Shown: positions 1 to 9,107, counted from the stretch's first letter. The stretch is 64,000 nt of DNA from Caballeronia hypogeia (GCF_001544875.2 NZ_FCOA02000004.1:310001-374000); one strand, 5' to 3'. Notes: a model not told the origin generated them from the letters alone. Numbers and translations are program-made.

Positions 1-1
1 C

Positions 2-1363
2 ATGATAGCGGCGTATCGCGGCTACAGCGTCATTCTTTTTGCGCCGGTCGCCGCGCTCGGTGCCGTCTTCCTCATGGAGCCTGCAGCCGTCGCGCCGGTG
101 TTCTCGGGCATTTTCATGGAGAAGATGGTTGGCTTCGTGAAGCTCTACTTTCCAGTGTTCCTGCTTGGGGCGTTATTCGGGAAGGTGATCGAGATATCGG
201 GATTTGCCGCCGCCATTGTCGCTGCTGCCATTCACTACATCGGTCGTTCGCGTGCCAACATCGTGATCGTCACGGTGTGCGCGTTGCTGACTTACGGCGG
301 GGTGTCTGTCTTCGTTGTCGTGTTTGCGGTCTATCCGTTCGCTGCGGAGCTCTATCGGCAGAGCAACATTCCGAAGCGGTTGATGCCAGGCGTGATCGCA
401 TTAGGCGCGTTCTGCTTCACGATGGATGCACTTCCAGGCACGCCGCAGATTCAAAACATCATCCCGTCGGCCTTTTTCAAGACCACGGGCTGGGCCGCAC
501 CCGCGCTTGGGATGAGCGGTTCAGTATTCATGCTGGCCATCGGATTGACCTATCTCGAATGGCGGCGAAAGAGCGCGATGGCAAAGGGCGAGGGATACGG
601 CACATCGCTCATCAATGAACCAGAACGCGTGGCGGAGAACGTGCTGCCTAACCCTGTGCTGGCGATCATGCCGCTGATCCTGGTTGGCGTCTCGAACTAT
701 TGCTTCACGAAATGGATTCCGCTCTGGTATGGGCCTTCGTACGCTGTGGCGCCGGAGGTGCTTCCAGGCGTGCATGCTCCGGTTACGACGTCGATCAAGA
801 CGGTGACAGCGATCTGGTCCGTCGAGGCTGCCTTGATCCTCGGCATCGCGCTGGTGGTGTTGACAGCGTTCAGGCGGGTCGCCGCGACGTTTGCCGATGG
901 CACGCGCGCGGCGGCAAGCGGCGCATTGTTGGCCGCAATGAATACGGCGTCGGAATATGGCTTCGGTGCAGTGATCGCTGCGTTGCCGGGTTTCATAGTC
1001 GTAAGCGATGCACTCAAGACCATACCCAACCCACTCGGCAATGCCGCGGTGTCGGTGGGCACGCTGGCTGGGATCACCGGGTCGGCCTCCGGTGGCATGA
1101 GCATCGCGCTTGCCGCGACATCAGATGTGTTGATCAGGAATGCGCAAGCCGCGCACATACCGCTGGATGTCCTGCATCGTGTCGTTGCGATGGCGAGCGG
1201 CGGCATGGACACGCTACCGCACAACGGAGCCGTCATTACCTTATTGGCGGTGACCGGGCTGACGCATCGCCAGTCCTATCGGGAGATTTTCGCGATCACG
1301 CTGATCAAGACAATGGCCGTCGCGTTCGTCATTGCCATGTATTACGTCACAGGGTGGGTTTGA
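2..1363 (+). CDS. GntP-family permease, 5' end cut by window edge
   Basis: Polytopic inner-membrane carrier of the GntP (gluconate/hydroxy-acid:H+ symporter) family. The visible 453 residues align almost end to end with the complete permease at 5376-6776, including shared stretches such as AAYRGYSVILFAP near the start and MASGGMDTLPHNGAV near the end. By that comparison only about 14 N-terminal residues lie outside the window, so the first visible Met is internal and not the true start. Many hydrophobic segments are seen, with no frameshift. The paralogue sits beside a CoA-transferase and hydroxyacid-type dehydrogenases, so the substrate is probably a hydroxy or keto carboxylate such as 3-hydroxybutyrate; that is inference. 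Confidence 0.85.
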   Translation: MIAAYRGYSVILFAPVAALGAVFLMEPAAVAPVFSGIFMEKMVGFVKLYFPVFLLGALFGKVIEISGFAAAIVAAAIHYIGRSRANIVIVTVCALLTYGGVSVFVVVFAVYPFAAELYRQSNIPKRLMPGVIALGAFCFTMDALPGTPQIQNIIPSAFFKTTGWAAPALGMSGSVFMLAIGLTYLEWRRKSAMAKGEGYGTSLINEPERVAENVLPNPVLAIMPLILVGVSNYCFTKWIPLWYGPSYAVAPEVLPGVHAPVTTSIKTVTAIWSVEAALILGIALVVLTAFRRVAATFADGTRAAASGALLAAMNTASEYGFGAVIAALPGFIVVSDALKTIPNPLGNAAVSVGTLAGITGSASGGMSIALAATSDVLIRNAQAAHIPLDVLHRVVAMASGGMDTLPHNGAVITLLAVTGLTHRQSYREIFAITLIKTMAVAFVIAMYYVTGWV

Positions 1364-1388
1364 AACCGGTCCTTCAGTCTCGTTTCAA
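1360..1388 (+). terminator. inverted repeat overlapping the permease stop codon
   Basis: TTGAAAC at 1360-1366 and GTTTCAA at 1382-1388 form perfect 7-bp arms around a 15-nt loop. It includes the stop codon of the first permease. No clear T-tract follows, so termination is only a suggestion. Confidence 0.3.
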
Positions 1389-1399
1389 CTGGCTGCACT

Positions 1400-1625
1400 T
1401 CAAATAAACAAGGACGATCTTGGAGATCTTTAGATGTGGAAGTTGGCGGCAGGAAAGCATACGCAACACGGGAAGTCCCCTGACGAGCTCAGGGATGGGC
1501 AACCCGACGCCCACGAGGGACAGGCTGGGCACCGTGGATGACGGAGAGGCCCATAGTACTGGTGAAGGCGAATAATGGCGGTGGAGGGATGGAGTCTCAG
1601 TTGCCGTTGCAACCCGATAGCCGGC
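1400..1625 (+). mobile_element. probable group II intron remnant (RNA part plus start of maturase ORF)
   Basis: Between the permease stop and the LysR gene lies a purine-rich stretch unlike its neighbours. From 1538 it can be read as a protein start, MTERPIVLVKANNGGGGMES, which resembles the N-terminus of maturase/reverse-transcriptase ORFs of bacterial group II introns. The preceding bases (ACACGGGAAGTCCCC near 1465) resemble intron domain sequence. The reading frame then runs into sequence overlapping the LysR gene end, so the bulk of the element is missing. The identification rests on remembered family sequence and was not searched. Confidence 0.4.
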
Positions 1626-1626
1626 G

Positions 1627-2526
1627 CTATCTTCGAAACAGATGCGGATGGCTGTCGATGATCCCGCGAATGAAGTCCCACACGAAGCGAATTCGTCTGG
1701 TCTTGAAGAGATCTTCCGGCGCCGCGAGCCATAACGTGCGCGTGATTTGCGCATGGTCGGGAAACAGATTGATCAGGTCCGGGCGGCCCGTCGCGACATA
1801 CGGTGTCAGAAGTCCTATGCCCATGCCGGCCGCGACGGCCTCACGTTGCGCGAGCACGCTCGTCGAAGTGAATCGTCTCTTCGGCTTCGATACGAGCTCG
1901 TCAAGGATGCGATAGCGTTCGCTCACCGACCCGTCGTGCACGTAGTCGACGAAGTCGTGCTCGGCGATATCGGCGAGGTCGCGAATGGGCGCGTGCGTGT
2001 CGAGATAGGCGCGCGAACTGTAGAAGAAGTAATCGACATCGGCGAGACGCGTGACCGTGTAGCGGCCCATCTGCGGCGGCTCCAGCGTGACGAGAATCTC
2101 GACCTCCCGCGTGACGAGACTCGGGAACTGAGGTTGCGCCATCAACTCGACGAGAAGATCGGGATGCAGCCTGTTCAGCTCGACGATACCCGAGGCCAGC
2201 ACATGAATGCCAAACGCCTCCGGCGTGCCCACGCGCACCGTGCCGTGGATCGAGGTCGACTGGCTCATGTGTTCCTCGAGCGCGCCGAGCATGGCGTTTT
2301 CCATGCGCTCGGCGTGAGGCACGAGCGCCTTTCCTGCATCGGTCAGCGAGTAGCCATTCCGCCGCCGGTCGAACAGCACCGAGCCAAGCGATTCTTCCAG
2401 ACGATTGATGCGGCGTGACACCGTCGAATGCTCGACATTCAGGCGTTCGCCCGCGGTGGAGATTTTCCCCGTGCGCGCGACTTCGAGAAAATATCGAAAG
2501 TCGGTCCATTCCAGATCGTTCTTCAT
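1627..2526 (-). CDS. LysR-family transcriptional regulator
   Basis: A 299-residue LysR regulator. The N-terminal winged helix-turn-helix is clear (FRYFLEVARTGKISTAGERL, then the HSTVSRRINRLEESLG recognition region), followed by a periplasmic-binding-like effector domain. I start it at 2526 (MKNDLEWTDF) because the 22 codons upstream do not look like LysR sequence. It is in the same direction as and about 145 bp downstream of the CoA-transferase genes on the minus strand, so it probably controls the adjacent permease/CoA-transferase set. The effector is unknown. Confidence 0.85.
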   Translation of the reverse strand: MKNDLEWTDFRYFLEVARTGKISTAGERLNVEHSTVSRRINRLEESLGSVLFDRRRNGYSLTDAGKALVPHAERMENAMLGALEEHMSQSTSIHGTVRVGTPEAFGIHVLASGIVELNRLHPDLLVELMAQPQFPSLVTREVEILVTLEPPQMGRYTVTRLADVDYFFYSSRAYLDTHAPIRDLADIAEHDFVDYVHDGSVSERYRILDELVSKPKRRFTSTSVLAQREAVAAGMGIGLLTPYVATGRPDLINLFPDHAQITRTLWLAAPEDLFKTRRIRFVWDFIRGIIDSHPHLFRR

Positions 2527-2671
2527 GATCTCCGTTCGCCGTCTCGTCACGTGGCGACGATAGCCGATGATGATGGGACACGGATCAATCATCGCATGCT
2601 CCGGCGGGCCGCATCGATGAAGCGCGGACGGGCGCGGGCGGCCCGCCCGGCGACTCGAACGCGTGCGGCGC

Positions 2672-3307
2672 TTAAAGCGCGAACGAAAGCGCAGGCTCCG
2701 TGCGGGCCTGCAGTTCCTCGCGCGACACGCCCGGTGCGAGTTCCTTCACGATGAGGCCTTCGTCCGTCACATCGATGACCGCGAGATCGGTGATGATCCG
2801 GTTCACGACACGTGCGCCAGTCAACGGCAGCGCGCAGTGTCGCAGGATCTTCATTTCACCGGTACGCGTCGTGTGCTCCATCAGCACGACGACGCGTCGC
2901 GCTCCGCCGACGAGATCCATCGCGCCGCCCATGCCCTTGACCATCTTGCCGGGGATCATCCAGTTCGCGAGATCGCCGGCTTCGCTGACCTGCATCGCAC
3001 CGAGTATCGATTGATCCATGTGGCCGCCGCGGATCATCGCGAAGGACATCGACGAGGAGCAGATCGATGCGCCCGGGACCATCGTGATGGTCTGCTTGGC
3101 GGCATCGATGAGATCGGGGTCGATCTCGTCCTCGTAAGGCGGCTCGCCAATGCCGATCAGCCCGTTCTCGGATTGCAGCCAGACCTGCATACCGTCTGGC
3201 ACATGCTGAACGACCTTCGTCGGCAAGCCGATGCCGAGGTTCACATAGTCTCCGTCGCGGAGTTCGGTGGCCGAGCGGGCCGCCATTTGCTCGTGGGTCC
3301 AAGCCAT
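2672..3307 (-). CDS. scoB: 3-oxoacid CoA-transferase, subunit B
   Basis: Beta subunit of a two-subunit family I CoA-transferase, which moves CoA from succinyl-CoA to a 3-oxoacid. At 211 residues it has the usual subunit length. The catalytic glutamate lies in the SENG signature (Glu47 in SENGLIGIG), and GIGLPTKV near residue 25 and the [10 protein letters not shown] segment are typical. It follows the A subunit with a 10-bp gap, so the two are co-transcribed and form the heteromer. The real acid acceptor could be acetoacetate, 3-oxoadipate or a ring-cleavage product, since SCOT, AtoAD and PcaIJ look alike at this level. Confidence 0.88.
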   Translation of the reverse strand: MAWTHEQMAARSATELRDGDYVNLGIGLPTKVVQHVPDGMQVWLQSENGLIGIGEPPYEDEIDPDLIDAAKQTITMVPGASICSSSMSFAMIRGGHMDQSILGAMQVSEAGDLANWMIPGKMVKGMGGAMDLVGGARRVVVLMEHTTRTGEMKILRHCALPLTGARVVNRIITDLAVIDVTDEGLIVKELAPGVSREELQARTEPALSFAL

Positions 3308-3317
3308 GATTAGCCTC

Positions 3318-4022
3318 TCAGTTGCCGCGCGCGCGAAAGCTTCTGCGTTCGATGCGCTTGTCGGGATGACGGTTCAGAACGATGCGGTCGACGAAGATGC
3401 CGGGCAGGTGCACGTCATCGGGATCGATCTCGCCGACCTCGACGATCTTCTCGACCTCGGCGATGGTGACGTCACCGGCCATCGCGACATCCGGGTTGAA
3501 GTTGCGCGCCGTGCGCGCGAACACGAGATTGCCCGCGCGATCCGCGACCGAGGCCTTGACCAGCGACACATCGGCGTTCAACGCAGTTTCCATGATGTAG
3601 CGCTTGCCGCCGAAGACGCGCTCTTCCTTGCCTTCGGCGATCACCGTGCCCACGCCCGTGCGCGTGAAGAACGCGGGAATGCCGGCGCCGGCCGCGCGCA
3701 GGCGTTCGGCGAGCGTGCCTTGCGGCGTGAATTCGAGTTCGAGTTCGCCCGATAGATACTGGCGTTCGAACTCCTTGTTCTCGCCGACATAGGACGAGAC
3801 CATCTTCCTGATCTGTCGCGTCCTGAGCAGAATGCCCAGACCGAAATCGTCGATGCCTGCGTTGTTGCTGATGCAGGTGAGATTGTTCACGCCGCTGTCG
3901 CGAAGCGCGAAGATAAGCTTCTCCGGAATGCCGCACAGGCCGAATCCGCCGATGGCAATGGTTTGCCCGTTCCCGACGACGCCGGCGAGCGCGTCCTCGG
4001 GTGTCTCGTACACCTTCTCCAT
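3318..4022 (-). CDS. scoA: 3-oxoacid CoA-transferase, subunit A
   Basis: Alpha subunit of the same CoA-transferase, 234 residues. The glycine-rich [10 protein letters not shown] motif at about residues 25-34 and the [15 protein letters not shown] segment are characteristic of SCOT/PcaI-type subunits. It is first in the minus-strand pair and stands 394 bp from the divergent dehydrogenase gene at 4417, so both are probably driven from that shared interval. Function as a CoA-transferase is secure; the physiological acid is not shown by sequence. Confidence 0.88.
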   Translation of the reverse strand: MEKVYETPEDALAGVVGNGQTIAIGGFGLCGIPEKLIFALRDSGVNNLTCISNNAGIDDFGLGILLRTRQIRKMVSSYVGENKEFERQYLSGELELEFTPQGTLAERLRAAGAGIPAFFTRTGVGTVIAEGKEERVFGGKRYIMETALNADVSLVKASVADRAGNLVFARTARNFNPDVAMAGDVTIAEVEKIVEVGEIDPDDVHLPGIFVDRIVLNRHPDKRIERRSFRARGN

Positions 4023-4416
4023 TTCTAGCTCTCTATCTGATGAGATCGTCTCTGGAAGCGATGAACCGCTCCAACGTAGTTCGCATTTTTTGCGGGATTT
4101 TTTGCGAAATTCTGGCTTCGGCGATGGGCGGCTGGCAACCGCGATCCGCGCAAACCTGGCGTGCGGAAATGCACAATCTCCTCGATTCAGGCGCGATGCG
4201 TCCGGGATCGATAGCCCCGATCACCACCCAATCACCAGATGCGCTCGTGCATAAATGCACACCCACCTTGCGCGCATTGCGTTTCTCTAGTCGCGTCCGA
4301 TGCGGATAATTTGCTTGAACCGAGGCGCTTCAGGCGCGCTCGATTGCAAATTAATCAGCGAGATTTCTGTCGCCGGTGACACGGGAAACATCTCGCCCCA
4401 TCGAGGAACCGAATTC
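4023..4416. promoter_or_regulatory. divergent control region between scoA and the dehydrogenase
   Basis: A 394-bp interval with no convincing gene. It must hold promoters for scoAB (minus) and for the gene at 4417 (plus). The clearest structure is the short palindrome annotated separately at 4247-4260. A purine-rich GAGGAA at 4403-4408 is the ribosome site that fixes the 4417 start. No clean -35/-10 pair was recognised. Confidence 0.5.
4247..4260. promoter_or_regulatory. palindromic operator candidate GTGCAT-AA-ATGCAC
   Basis: Perfect 6-bp arms separated by two bases, in the middle of the divergent intergenic region. Its size and position suit a dimeric regulator such as the neighbouring LysR protein, but there is no direct evidence for which protein binds. 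Confidence 0.35.
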
Positions 4417-5295
4417 ATGGAAATCAGAACTGTTGCATTCATCGGCGTCGGAAGCATGGGCGCGCCGATGGCCCGTCGCGTCATGCAAGCAGGATTCGAA
4501 CTCATCGTCTGTGATCGCAATCCGGCGGTGCTCGCGTCGTTCGAGGCGCAAGGCGCGCGCGCCACGATGTCGGCACGAGACTGCGGAACGGCCGATGTCA
4601 TCGTCGTCCTGGTCGGCAACGATGCGCAGATCAACGACGTGACGATCGGCGCCGACGGTGTCATGCATGGCATCGTCGAAGGCCGCGCGCCGGTCGTCTG
4701 CGTGATGAGCACGACCTTGCCGGATACGTTGCAAGGCATCGCGCCTCAGTTGAGCGCGGCGGGCGCGCGTCTGATCGATGCGCCGATCAGCGGCGGCATC
4801 GTCAAGGCCGAAGAGGGCACGCTGACGATCATGCTCGGTGGCGACTCCGCCGACATCGACTCCGTCATGCCGGTGATGCGCGCGATGGGCCAAAACCTGT
4901 TTCGTTGCGGCGAGCTGGGATCGGCCGAGGTGGTCAAGGTGGTGAACAACATGCTATGCATCGCGACCATGTTTTTGACCGCCGAAGCGATCGATCTCGC
5001 CGAGCGTCACGGCGTGAAGTTCGAGCAGATTGCACCGATCGTCAACGTCAGCACGGGACGAAACTTCCTCACCGCCGACGCCGAAGAAGGACGTCGCCAG
5101 TACGGCGCGTGGGCACGATCCGAAGAGGCGTTCGGCGCACTGATGAAGGTCGTGAGCAAGGATCTGCATCTCGCCAGGGAGATGGCCGCGTCGGGCAAGC
5201 TCGATCTCGGTCTTCTCGATGAAGTCTCACGTTATGTCGACGCTCACGGCAGCCTGGCGATGGATCAATGGATGCGTCACGGAGGCGTTCGTTGA
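4417..5295 (+). CDS. 3-hydroxyisobutyrate dehydrogenase-like NAD(P) oxidoreductase
   Basis: A 292-residue beta-hydroxyacid dehydrogenase. The Rossmann motif GVGSMGAPMA begins at residue 10, the substrate-binding segment DAPISGG lies at 121-127, and the catalytic Lys174 and Asn178 sit in EVVKVVNNM; all are as in the 3-hydroxyisobutyrate, tartronate-semialdehyde and related dehydrogenases. The start at 4417 has GAGGAA upstream; the longer in-frame extension lacks family sequence. It lies 80 bp before the complete GntP permease and probably oxidises the hydroxyacid that permease brings in. The exact substrate cannot be assigned. Confidence 0.85.
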   Translation: MEIRTVAFIGVGSMGAPMARRVMQAGFELIVCDRNPAVLASFEAQGARATMSARDCGTADVIVVLVGNDAQINDVTIGADGVMHGIVEGRAPVVCVMSTTLPDTLQGIAPQLSAAGARLIDAPISGGIVKAEEGTLTIMLGGDSADIDSVMPVMRAMGQNLFRCGELGSAEVVKVVNNMLCIATMFLTAEAIDLAERHGVKFEQIAPIVNVSTGRNFLTADAEEGRRQYGAWARSEEAFGALMKVVSKDLHLAREMAASGKLDLGLLDEVSRYVDAHGSLAMDQWMRHGGVR

Positions 5296-5375
5296 TGCAT
5301 ATGCGGTGACCCGGTCAGGCGGAGGTGCCTCGGGTGGCAAGTCAATAATAAATAGTTAGGAATGGAGACGATTTA

Positions 5376-6776
5376 ATGGTCTTGTTCATAGTCGTGGCGG
5401 CGCTCGTATTTTTGATGTTCGCTGCGTATCGCGGCTACAGCGTGATTCTCTTCGCGCCGATCGCCGCCCTCGCGGCCGTGCTGCTGACGGAGCCCGCCGC
5501 CGTCGCGCCGGTGTTCTCCGGCATCTTCATGGAGAAGATGGTCGGCTTCGTGAAGCTCTATTTCCCGGTTTTTCTGCTCGGCGCGCTGTTCGGCAAGGTG
5601 ATCGGGATATCAGGCTTCGCGGCGTCCATCGTGGCGGCTGCGATTCGTCATATCGGGCGTTCGCGCGCCAACGTCGTGATCGTCGCGGTGTGCGCATTGC
5701 TCACGTACGGGGGCGTGTCGGTGTTCGTCGTCGTGTTCGCGGTGTATCCGTTCGCGGCGGAACTCTATCGGCAGAGCAACATCCCGAAGCGGCTGATGCC
5801 CGGCGCCATCGCGCTCGGTTCCTTCTCGTTCACGATGGACTCGCTGCCGGGCACGCCACAGATCCAGAACATCATCCCGACGACGTTCTTCAAGACGACC
5901 GGCTGGGCCGCGCCATGGCTCGGTGTGATCGGCTCCGTGTTCATGGTCGCGCTCGGGCTCGCGTATCTCGAATGGCGTCGCCGCAACGCGATGGCCAAAG
6001 GCGAGGGATACGGCAGCGTGCTCGTCAACGAACCCGAACGGATCGACACCGATGCGCTGCCCAATCCGATGCTCGCGATCCTTCCGCTCGTGCTCGTCGG
6101 TGTGGCGAACTTCGTCTTCACGAAGTGGATTCCGCTCTGGTACGGCGCGTCCTACACCGTGCCGCCGGAGATTCTGCCTGGCGTTCACGCGCCGCTCACC
6201 ACGTCGATCAGGACCGTCACGGCGATCTGGGCCGTCGAGGCGGCGCTGCTGCTCGGTATCACGCTCGTGATCGTCACCGCGTTTCGCCGAGTGGCGGCCG
6301 GTTTCGCCGATGGCTCGAAGACCGCGGCGGCAGGCGCGTTGCTGGCCGCGATGAATACCGCATCGGAATACGGTTTCGGCGGCGTGATTGCGGCGTTGCC
6401 TGGTTTCGTCGTGATCAGCGACGCCCTCAAGGTCATCCCGAATCCGCTCGTGAATGCGGCGGTGTCGGTCAGCGCGCTGGCGGGCATCACGGGCTCGGCG
6501 TCGGGCGGCATGAGCATCGCGCTCGCTGCGATATCCGATCAACTGATCAGGAACGCGCAGGCCGCGCACATCCCGATGGAAGTGCTGCATCGCGTGGTCG
6601 CAATGGCGAGCGGCGGCATGGACACGCTGCCGCACAACGGCGCGGTCATCACGTTGCTGGCCGTGACCGGACTTACGCACCGGCAGTCCTATCGCGACAT
6701 CTTCGCCGTCACGCTGATCAAGACACTGGCCGTGTTTTTCGTGATCGCCGTGTACTACACGACGCACCTCGTCTGA
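5376..6776 (+). CDS. GntP-family permease (complete)
   Basis: A 466-residue polytopic carrier of the GntP family, complete from MVLFIVVAALVFLMFAAYRG. GGAG lies just upstream of the ATG. It is a close paralogue of the truncated permease at the window start, with only scattered substitutions, so the two arose by duplication around the LysR/CoA-transferase block. It is downstream of the hydroxyacid dehydrogenase and upstream of the SDR and hydrolase genes on the same strand with short gaps, suggesting one operon from 4417 to 8391. It probably imports a hydroxy or oxo carboxylate with protons. Confidence 0.87.
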   Translation: MVLFIVVAALVFLMFAAYRGYSVILFAPIAALAAVLLTEPAAVAPVFSGIFMEKMVGFVKLYFPVFLLGALFGKVIGISGFAASIVAAAIRHIGRSRANVVIVAVCALLTYGGVSVFVVVFAVYPFAAELYRQSNIPKRLMPGAIALGSFSFTMDSLPGTPQIQNIIPTTFFKTTGWAAPWLGVIGSVFMVALGLAYLEWRRRNAMAKGEGYGSVLVNEPERIDTDALPNPMLAILPLVLVGVANFVFTKWIPLWYGASYTVPPEILPGVHAPLTTSIRTVTAIWAVEAALLLGITLVIVTAFRRVAAGFADGSKTAAAGALLAAMNTASEYGFGGVIAALPGFVVISDALKVIPNPLVNAAVSVSALAGITGSASGGMSIALAAISDQLIRNAQAAHIPMEVLHRVVAMASGGMDTLPHNGAVITLLAVTGLTHRQSYRDIFAVTLIKTLAVFFVIAVYYTTHLV

Positions 6777-6810
6777 CGGCATTCAATCAACGCAATCAGG
6801 GAGACTCGAC

Positions 6811-7566
6811 ATGCCCCGACTCGATGGGAAAGTAGCGCTTATCACCGGCGGCGCAGCGGGAATCGGCCGCGCCACGGCAATGGCCTTCGCGCGCGAAGGT
6901 GCGCGGATCGCGGTCATCGATCGCGATGCTCAACAGGGACGCGAGACCGCGCAGCGCATCGAAGCTGCGGGCGCGCGTGCCCTTTTCATCGAAGCCGATG
7001 TCACCGACGCGGAGCAGGTCGCGGCGGCGGTGGGCGAGGTCGTGAGGGCGTTTGGCGGCCTGCACATCCTGCATAACAACGCGGGTGGCTCGTCCGCACG
7101 CGATGCCGCCGTGACCGAAGCGCCCGAGGACGAATTCTGGGCGCGTATCAGGATCGATCTCTACGGCACCTGGCTCTGCTGCCGTCATGGCATTCCCGAA
7201 ATCGTCAGGAGCGGTGGCGGCTCGGTCATCAACATGAGCTCGATATTTGCGTTCCTCGGCACGCATGGCAAGGACGCGTACACCGCCGCCAAGGGCGCGG
7301 TGAGCGCCCTCACGCGTTCGATGGCGGTCGAGTTCGCTAAGGACCGCGTGCGCGTCAACGCGATCGCGCCCGGCGCCACGTTGACCGATCGCGTGGTCGC
7401 GATGATGAAAGTGGATGGCGTGACGAGTATCTCCGCGCGGAACCAGCTCTTCGGGATGATCGCGCCGGAAGACGTCGCATCGACAGCGCTGTTTCTCGCA
7501 TCCGACGAATCGCGCTCGACCACGGGCCACATTCTTCCCGTCGATGGCGGGCTGATCATTTCCTGA
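6811..7566 (+). CDS. short-chain dehydrogenase/reductase (BadH-like candidate)
   Basis: A classical SDR of 251 residues. The cofactor motif TGGAAGIG is at 12-19, NNAG at 89-92, the catalytic serine in NMSS at 143-144, and Tyr157/Lys161 in YTAAK. The Asp at 37 after the second strand favours NAD over NADP. It is followed after 9 bp by a MenB/BadI-like hydrolase. SDR plus MenB-like protein is the order of badH and badI in Rhodopseudomonas palustris, where the SDR oxidises 2-hydroxycyclohexanecarboxyl-CoA. That parallel is suggestive only, since SDR specificity cannot be read from sequence. Confidence 0.85.
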   Translation: MPRLDGKVALITGGAAGIGRATAMAFAREGARIAVIDRDAQQGRETAQRIEAAGARALFIEADVTDAEQVAAAVGEVVRAFGGLHILHNNAGGSSARDAAVTEAPEDEFWARIRIDLYGTWLCCRHGIPEIVRSGGGSVINMSSIFAFLGTHGKDAYTAAKGAVSALTRSMAVEFAKDRVRVNAIAPGATLTDRVVAMMKVDGVTSISARNQLFGMIAPEDVASTALFLASDESRSTTGHILPVDGGLIIS

Positions 7567-7575
7567 TTTCACTGC

Positions 7576-8391
7576 ATGGATACGACGATGAACAATTGCA
7601 CCGACATCCTCTACGACGTGCGCGACGGCGTCGCGCGCATCACCATCAACCGGCCGGAAAAGTACAACGCGTTTCGCGGCCGCACCTGTGACGAACTCAT
7701 CCACGCGATCAACGCGGCGTCGTGGGACAAGGCGGTTGGCGTGGTCGTGCTGACCGGTGCTGGCGACAGGGCGTTCTGCACCGGCGGCGACCAGTCTGCT
7801 CACGACGGCGGCTATGACGGACGCGGCATGATCGGCCTGCCGGTCGAGGAACTGCAAGGTGCGATCCGCGATTGCCCGAAGCCGGTCGTCGCGCGTGTGA
7901 ACGGCTTTGCGATCGGCGGCGGCAATGTGCTCGTCACGTGCTGTGATCTGGCGATCGCGTCCGACACGGCGCAACTCGGTCAGGTCGGTCCCAAGGTCGG
8001 CTCCGTCGATCCGGGATTCGGGACTGCGCTGCTTGCCCGTGTGGTCGGCGAGAAGCGCGCGAGGGAGATCTGGTTTCTCTGTCGTCGGTACACCGCGGCC
8101 GAAGCGCTGAATATGGGGCTCGTCAATGCGGTCGTGGCGCACGAGCAACTGGACGCCGAGGTCGCCAAATGGTGTCAGGAAATCCTCGCCATGAGCCCGA
8201 CGGCGCTCGCCATCGCCAAGCGCTCGTTCAATGCGGACAGCGATTCGATCCGCGGCATCGCGGGGCAGGGTATGCAGGCGCTCGCGATGTACTACGACAC
8301 CGACGAGTCGAAGGAGGGCGTGCGGGCGTTTCTCGAGAAGCGTAAGCCGAGGTTTCGCGATCTGTCGTTGAGGCGGCCGGACGAGAAATGA
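7576..8391 (+). CDS. MenB/BadI-like crotonase-fold CoA hydrolase
   Basis: A 271-residue crotonase-superfamily protein. CTGGDQSAH at 68-76, the oxyanion-hole GGGN at 114-117 and GQVGPKVGSVDPGFG at 135-149 match the naphthoyl-CoA synthase (MenB)/BadI branch and not ordinary enoyl-CoA hydratases. Asp145 is kept. These bacteria use ubiquinone and no other men gene is present, so menaquinone synthesis is unlikely. With the SDR upstream, hydrolytic opening of a cyclic 2-oxoacyl-CoA, as BadI does, is the best hypothesis. An in-frame ATG at 7588 is an alternative start; neither has a strong ribosome site. Confidence 0.8.
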   Translation: MDTTMNNCTDILYDVRDGVARITINRPEKYNAFRGRTCDELIHAINAASWDKAVGVVVLTGAGDRAFCTGGDQSAHDGGYDGRGMIGLPVEELQGAIRDCPKPVVARVNGFAIGGGNVLVTCCDLAIASDTAQLGQVGPKVGSVDPGFGTALLARVVGEKRAREIWFLCRRYTAAEALNMGLVNAVVAHEQLDAEVAKWCQEILAMSPTALAIAKRSFNADSDSIRGIAGQGMQALAMYYDTDESKEGVRAFLEKRKPRFRDLSLRRPDEK

Positions 8392-8517
8392 TCGCTCTCC
8401 GTCGTTACGGCAACTATTCCGTTCACGCGCGAACCGAGGCAATTGAGGCTCCGACTTCGACTGCATTTCGCTTGCGCGACGTGAACCTTGTCTCGCCGGT
8501 GTTCGTGCGACCCTTCG

Positions 8518-8856
8518 TCAAGTCGGAGTGAATACTACTGCGCCGACGTCGTCGATCACGGTGAAGCTCCGGAAAAACCGGTACGTCTGTTCGCCGACAG
8601 ATAGTCGATTCAAACCGGTGTGAGTCAGTCCGAGCAGGTCGTCGACAACCGCTTTCGATATAGCGCCGTGCCGTTTCAATTCGCGTTCCTCGTCCGCCGG
8701 ATCACCGATGGAGATCGAACAGGTGTCGGTCGTGCGGCGGAATATGACCACGCACTTCCCACGTTCCAACGCAAGTTCCAGGTACGTCGCCAGCGTTCGC
8801 AGCGACTCGGACATGCGCCCTTGAGCGTCGGGTATCGGTTCTAGGTCGGTGCTCAT
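8518..8856 (-). CDS. small protein of unknown function
   Basis: A 112-residue soluble acidic protein that I do not recognise. The start at 8856 (MSTDLEPIPDAQGRMSESLR) has GGAGAC upstream, and the longer reading frame is rejected because its upstream codons look random. No signal peptide or membrane segment is present. The middle carries a helix-like LATYLELALERGKCVVIF. It stands alone, convergent with the operon ending at 8391 and divergent from the secreted protein at 9108. Confidence 0.6.
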   Translation of the reverse strand: MSTDLEPIPDAQGRMSESLRTLATYLELALERGKCVVIFRRTTDTCSISIGDPADEERELKRHGAISKAVVDDLLGLTHTGLNRLSVGEQTYRFFRSFTVIDDVGAVVFTPT

Positions 8857-9107
8857 CGTGCTGTCTCCGTCCAAAGGGTGTGGGTTCAGCATTGAAAGCA
8901 TACTCCCCACGGAGCGTCTGGTGTGAAGGCGGCGGCCGTTCAACGGACGCCATGCGTAACGCGCGTCTCGCGCGATTCTCAAAAGCGAGACCCGCGCGAA
9001 ATATTCGGTTTCACAACTCACAGTTGCAGCGTCAACACGACGGACAACGGAAGCGTTGAGGCATGAAGCGGCGTGAAGCCGCCCCAACGACTCGACAGGA
9101 GGTAATC

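Noticed and set aside
4033..4266. 77-codon minus-strand frame upstream of scoA
   Set aside because: No ribosome site, no family resemblance, and it covers the divergent promoter region including the 4247 palindrome.
7576..8391. Menaquinone biosynthesis role (true MenB)
   Set aside because: No other men gene is present and these bacteria normally rely on ubiquinone; the BadI-like alternative fits the SDR neighbour better.
6796..8466. 556-codon open frame on the minus strand
   Set aside because: It lies exactly antisense to the SDR and MenB-like genes, has the Arg/His-rich composition of a GC-rich shadow frame and shows no domain.
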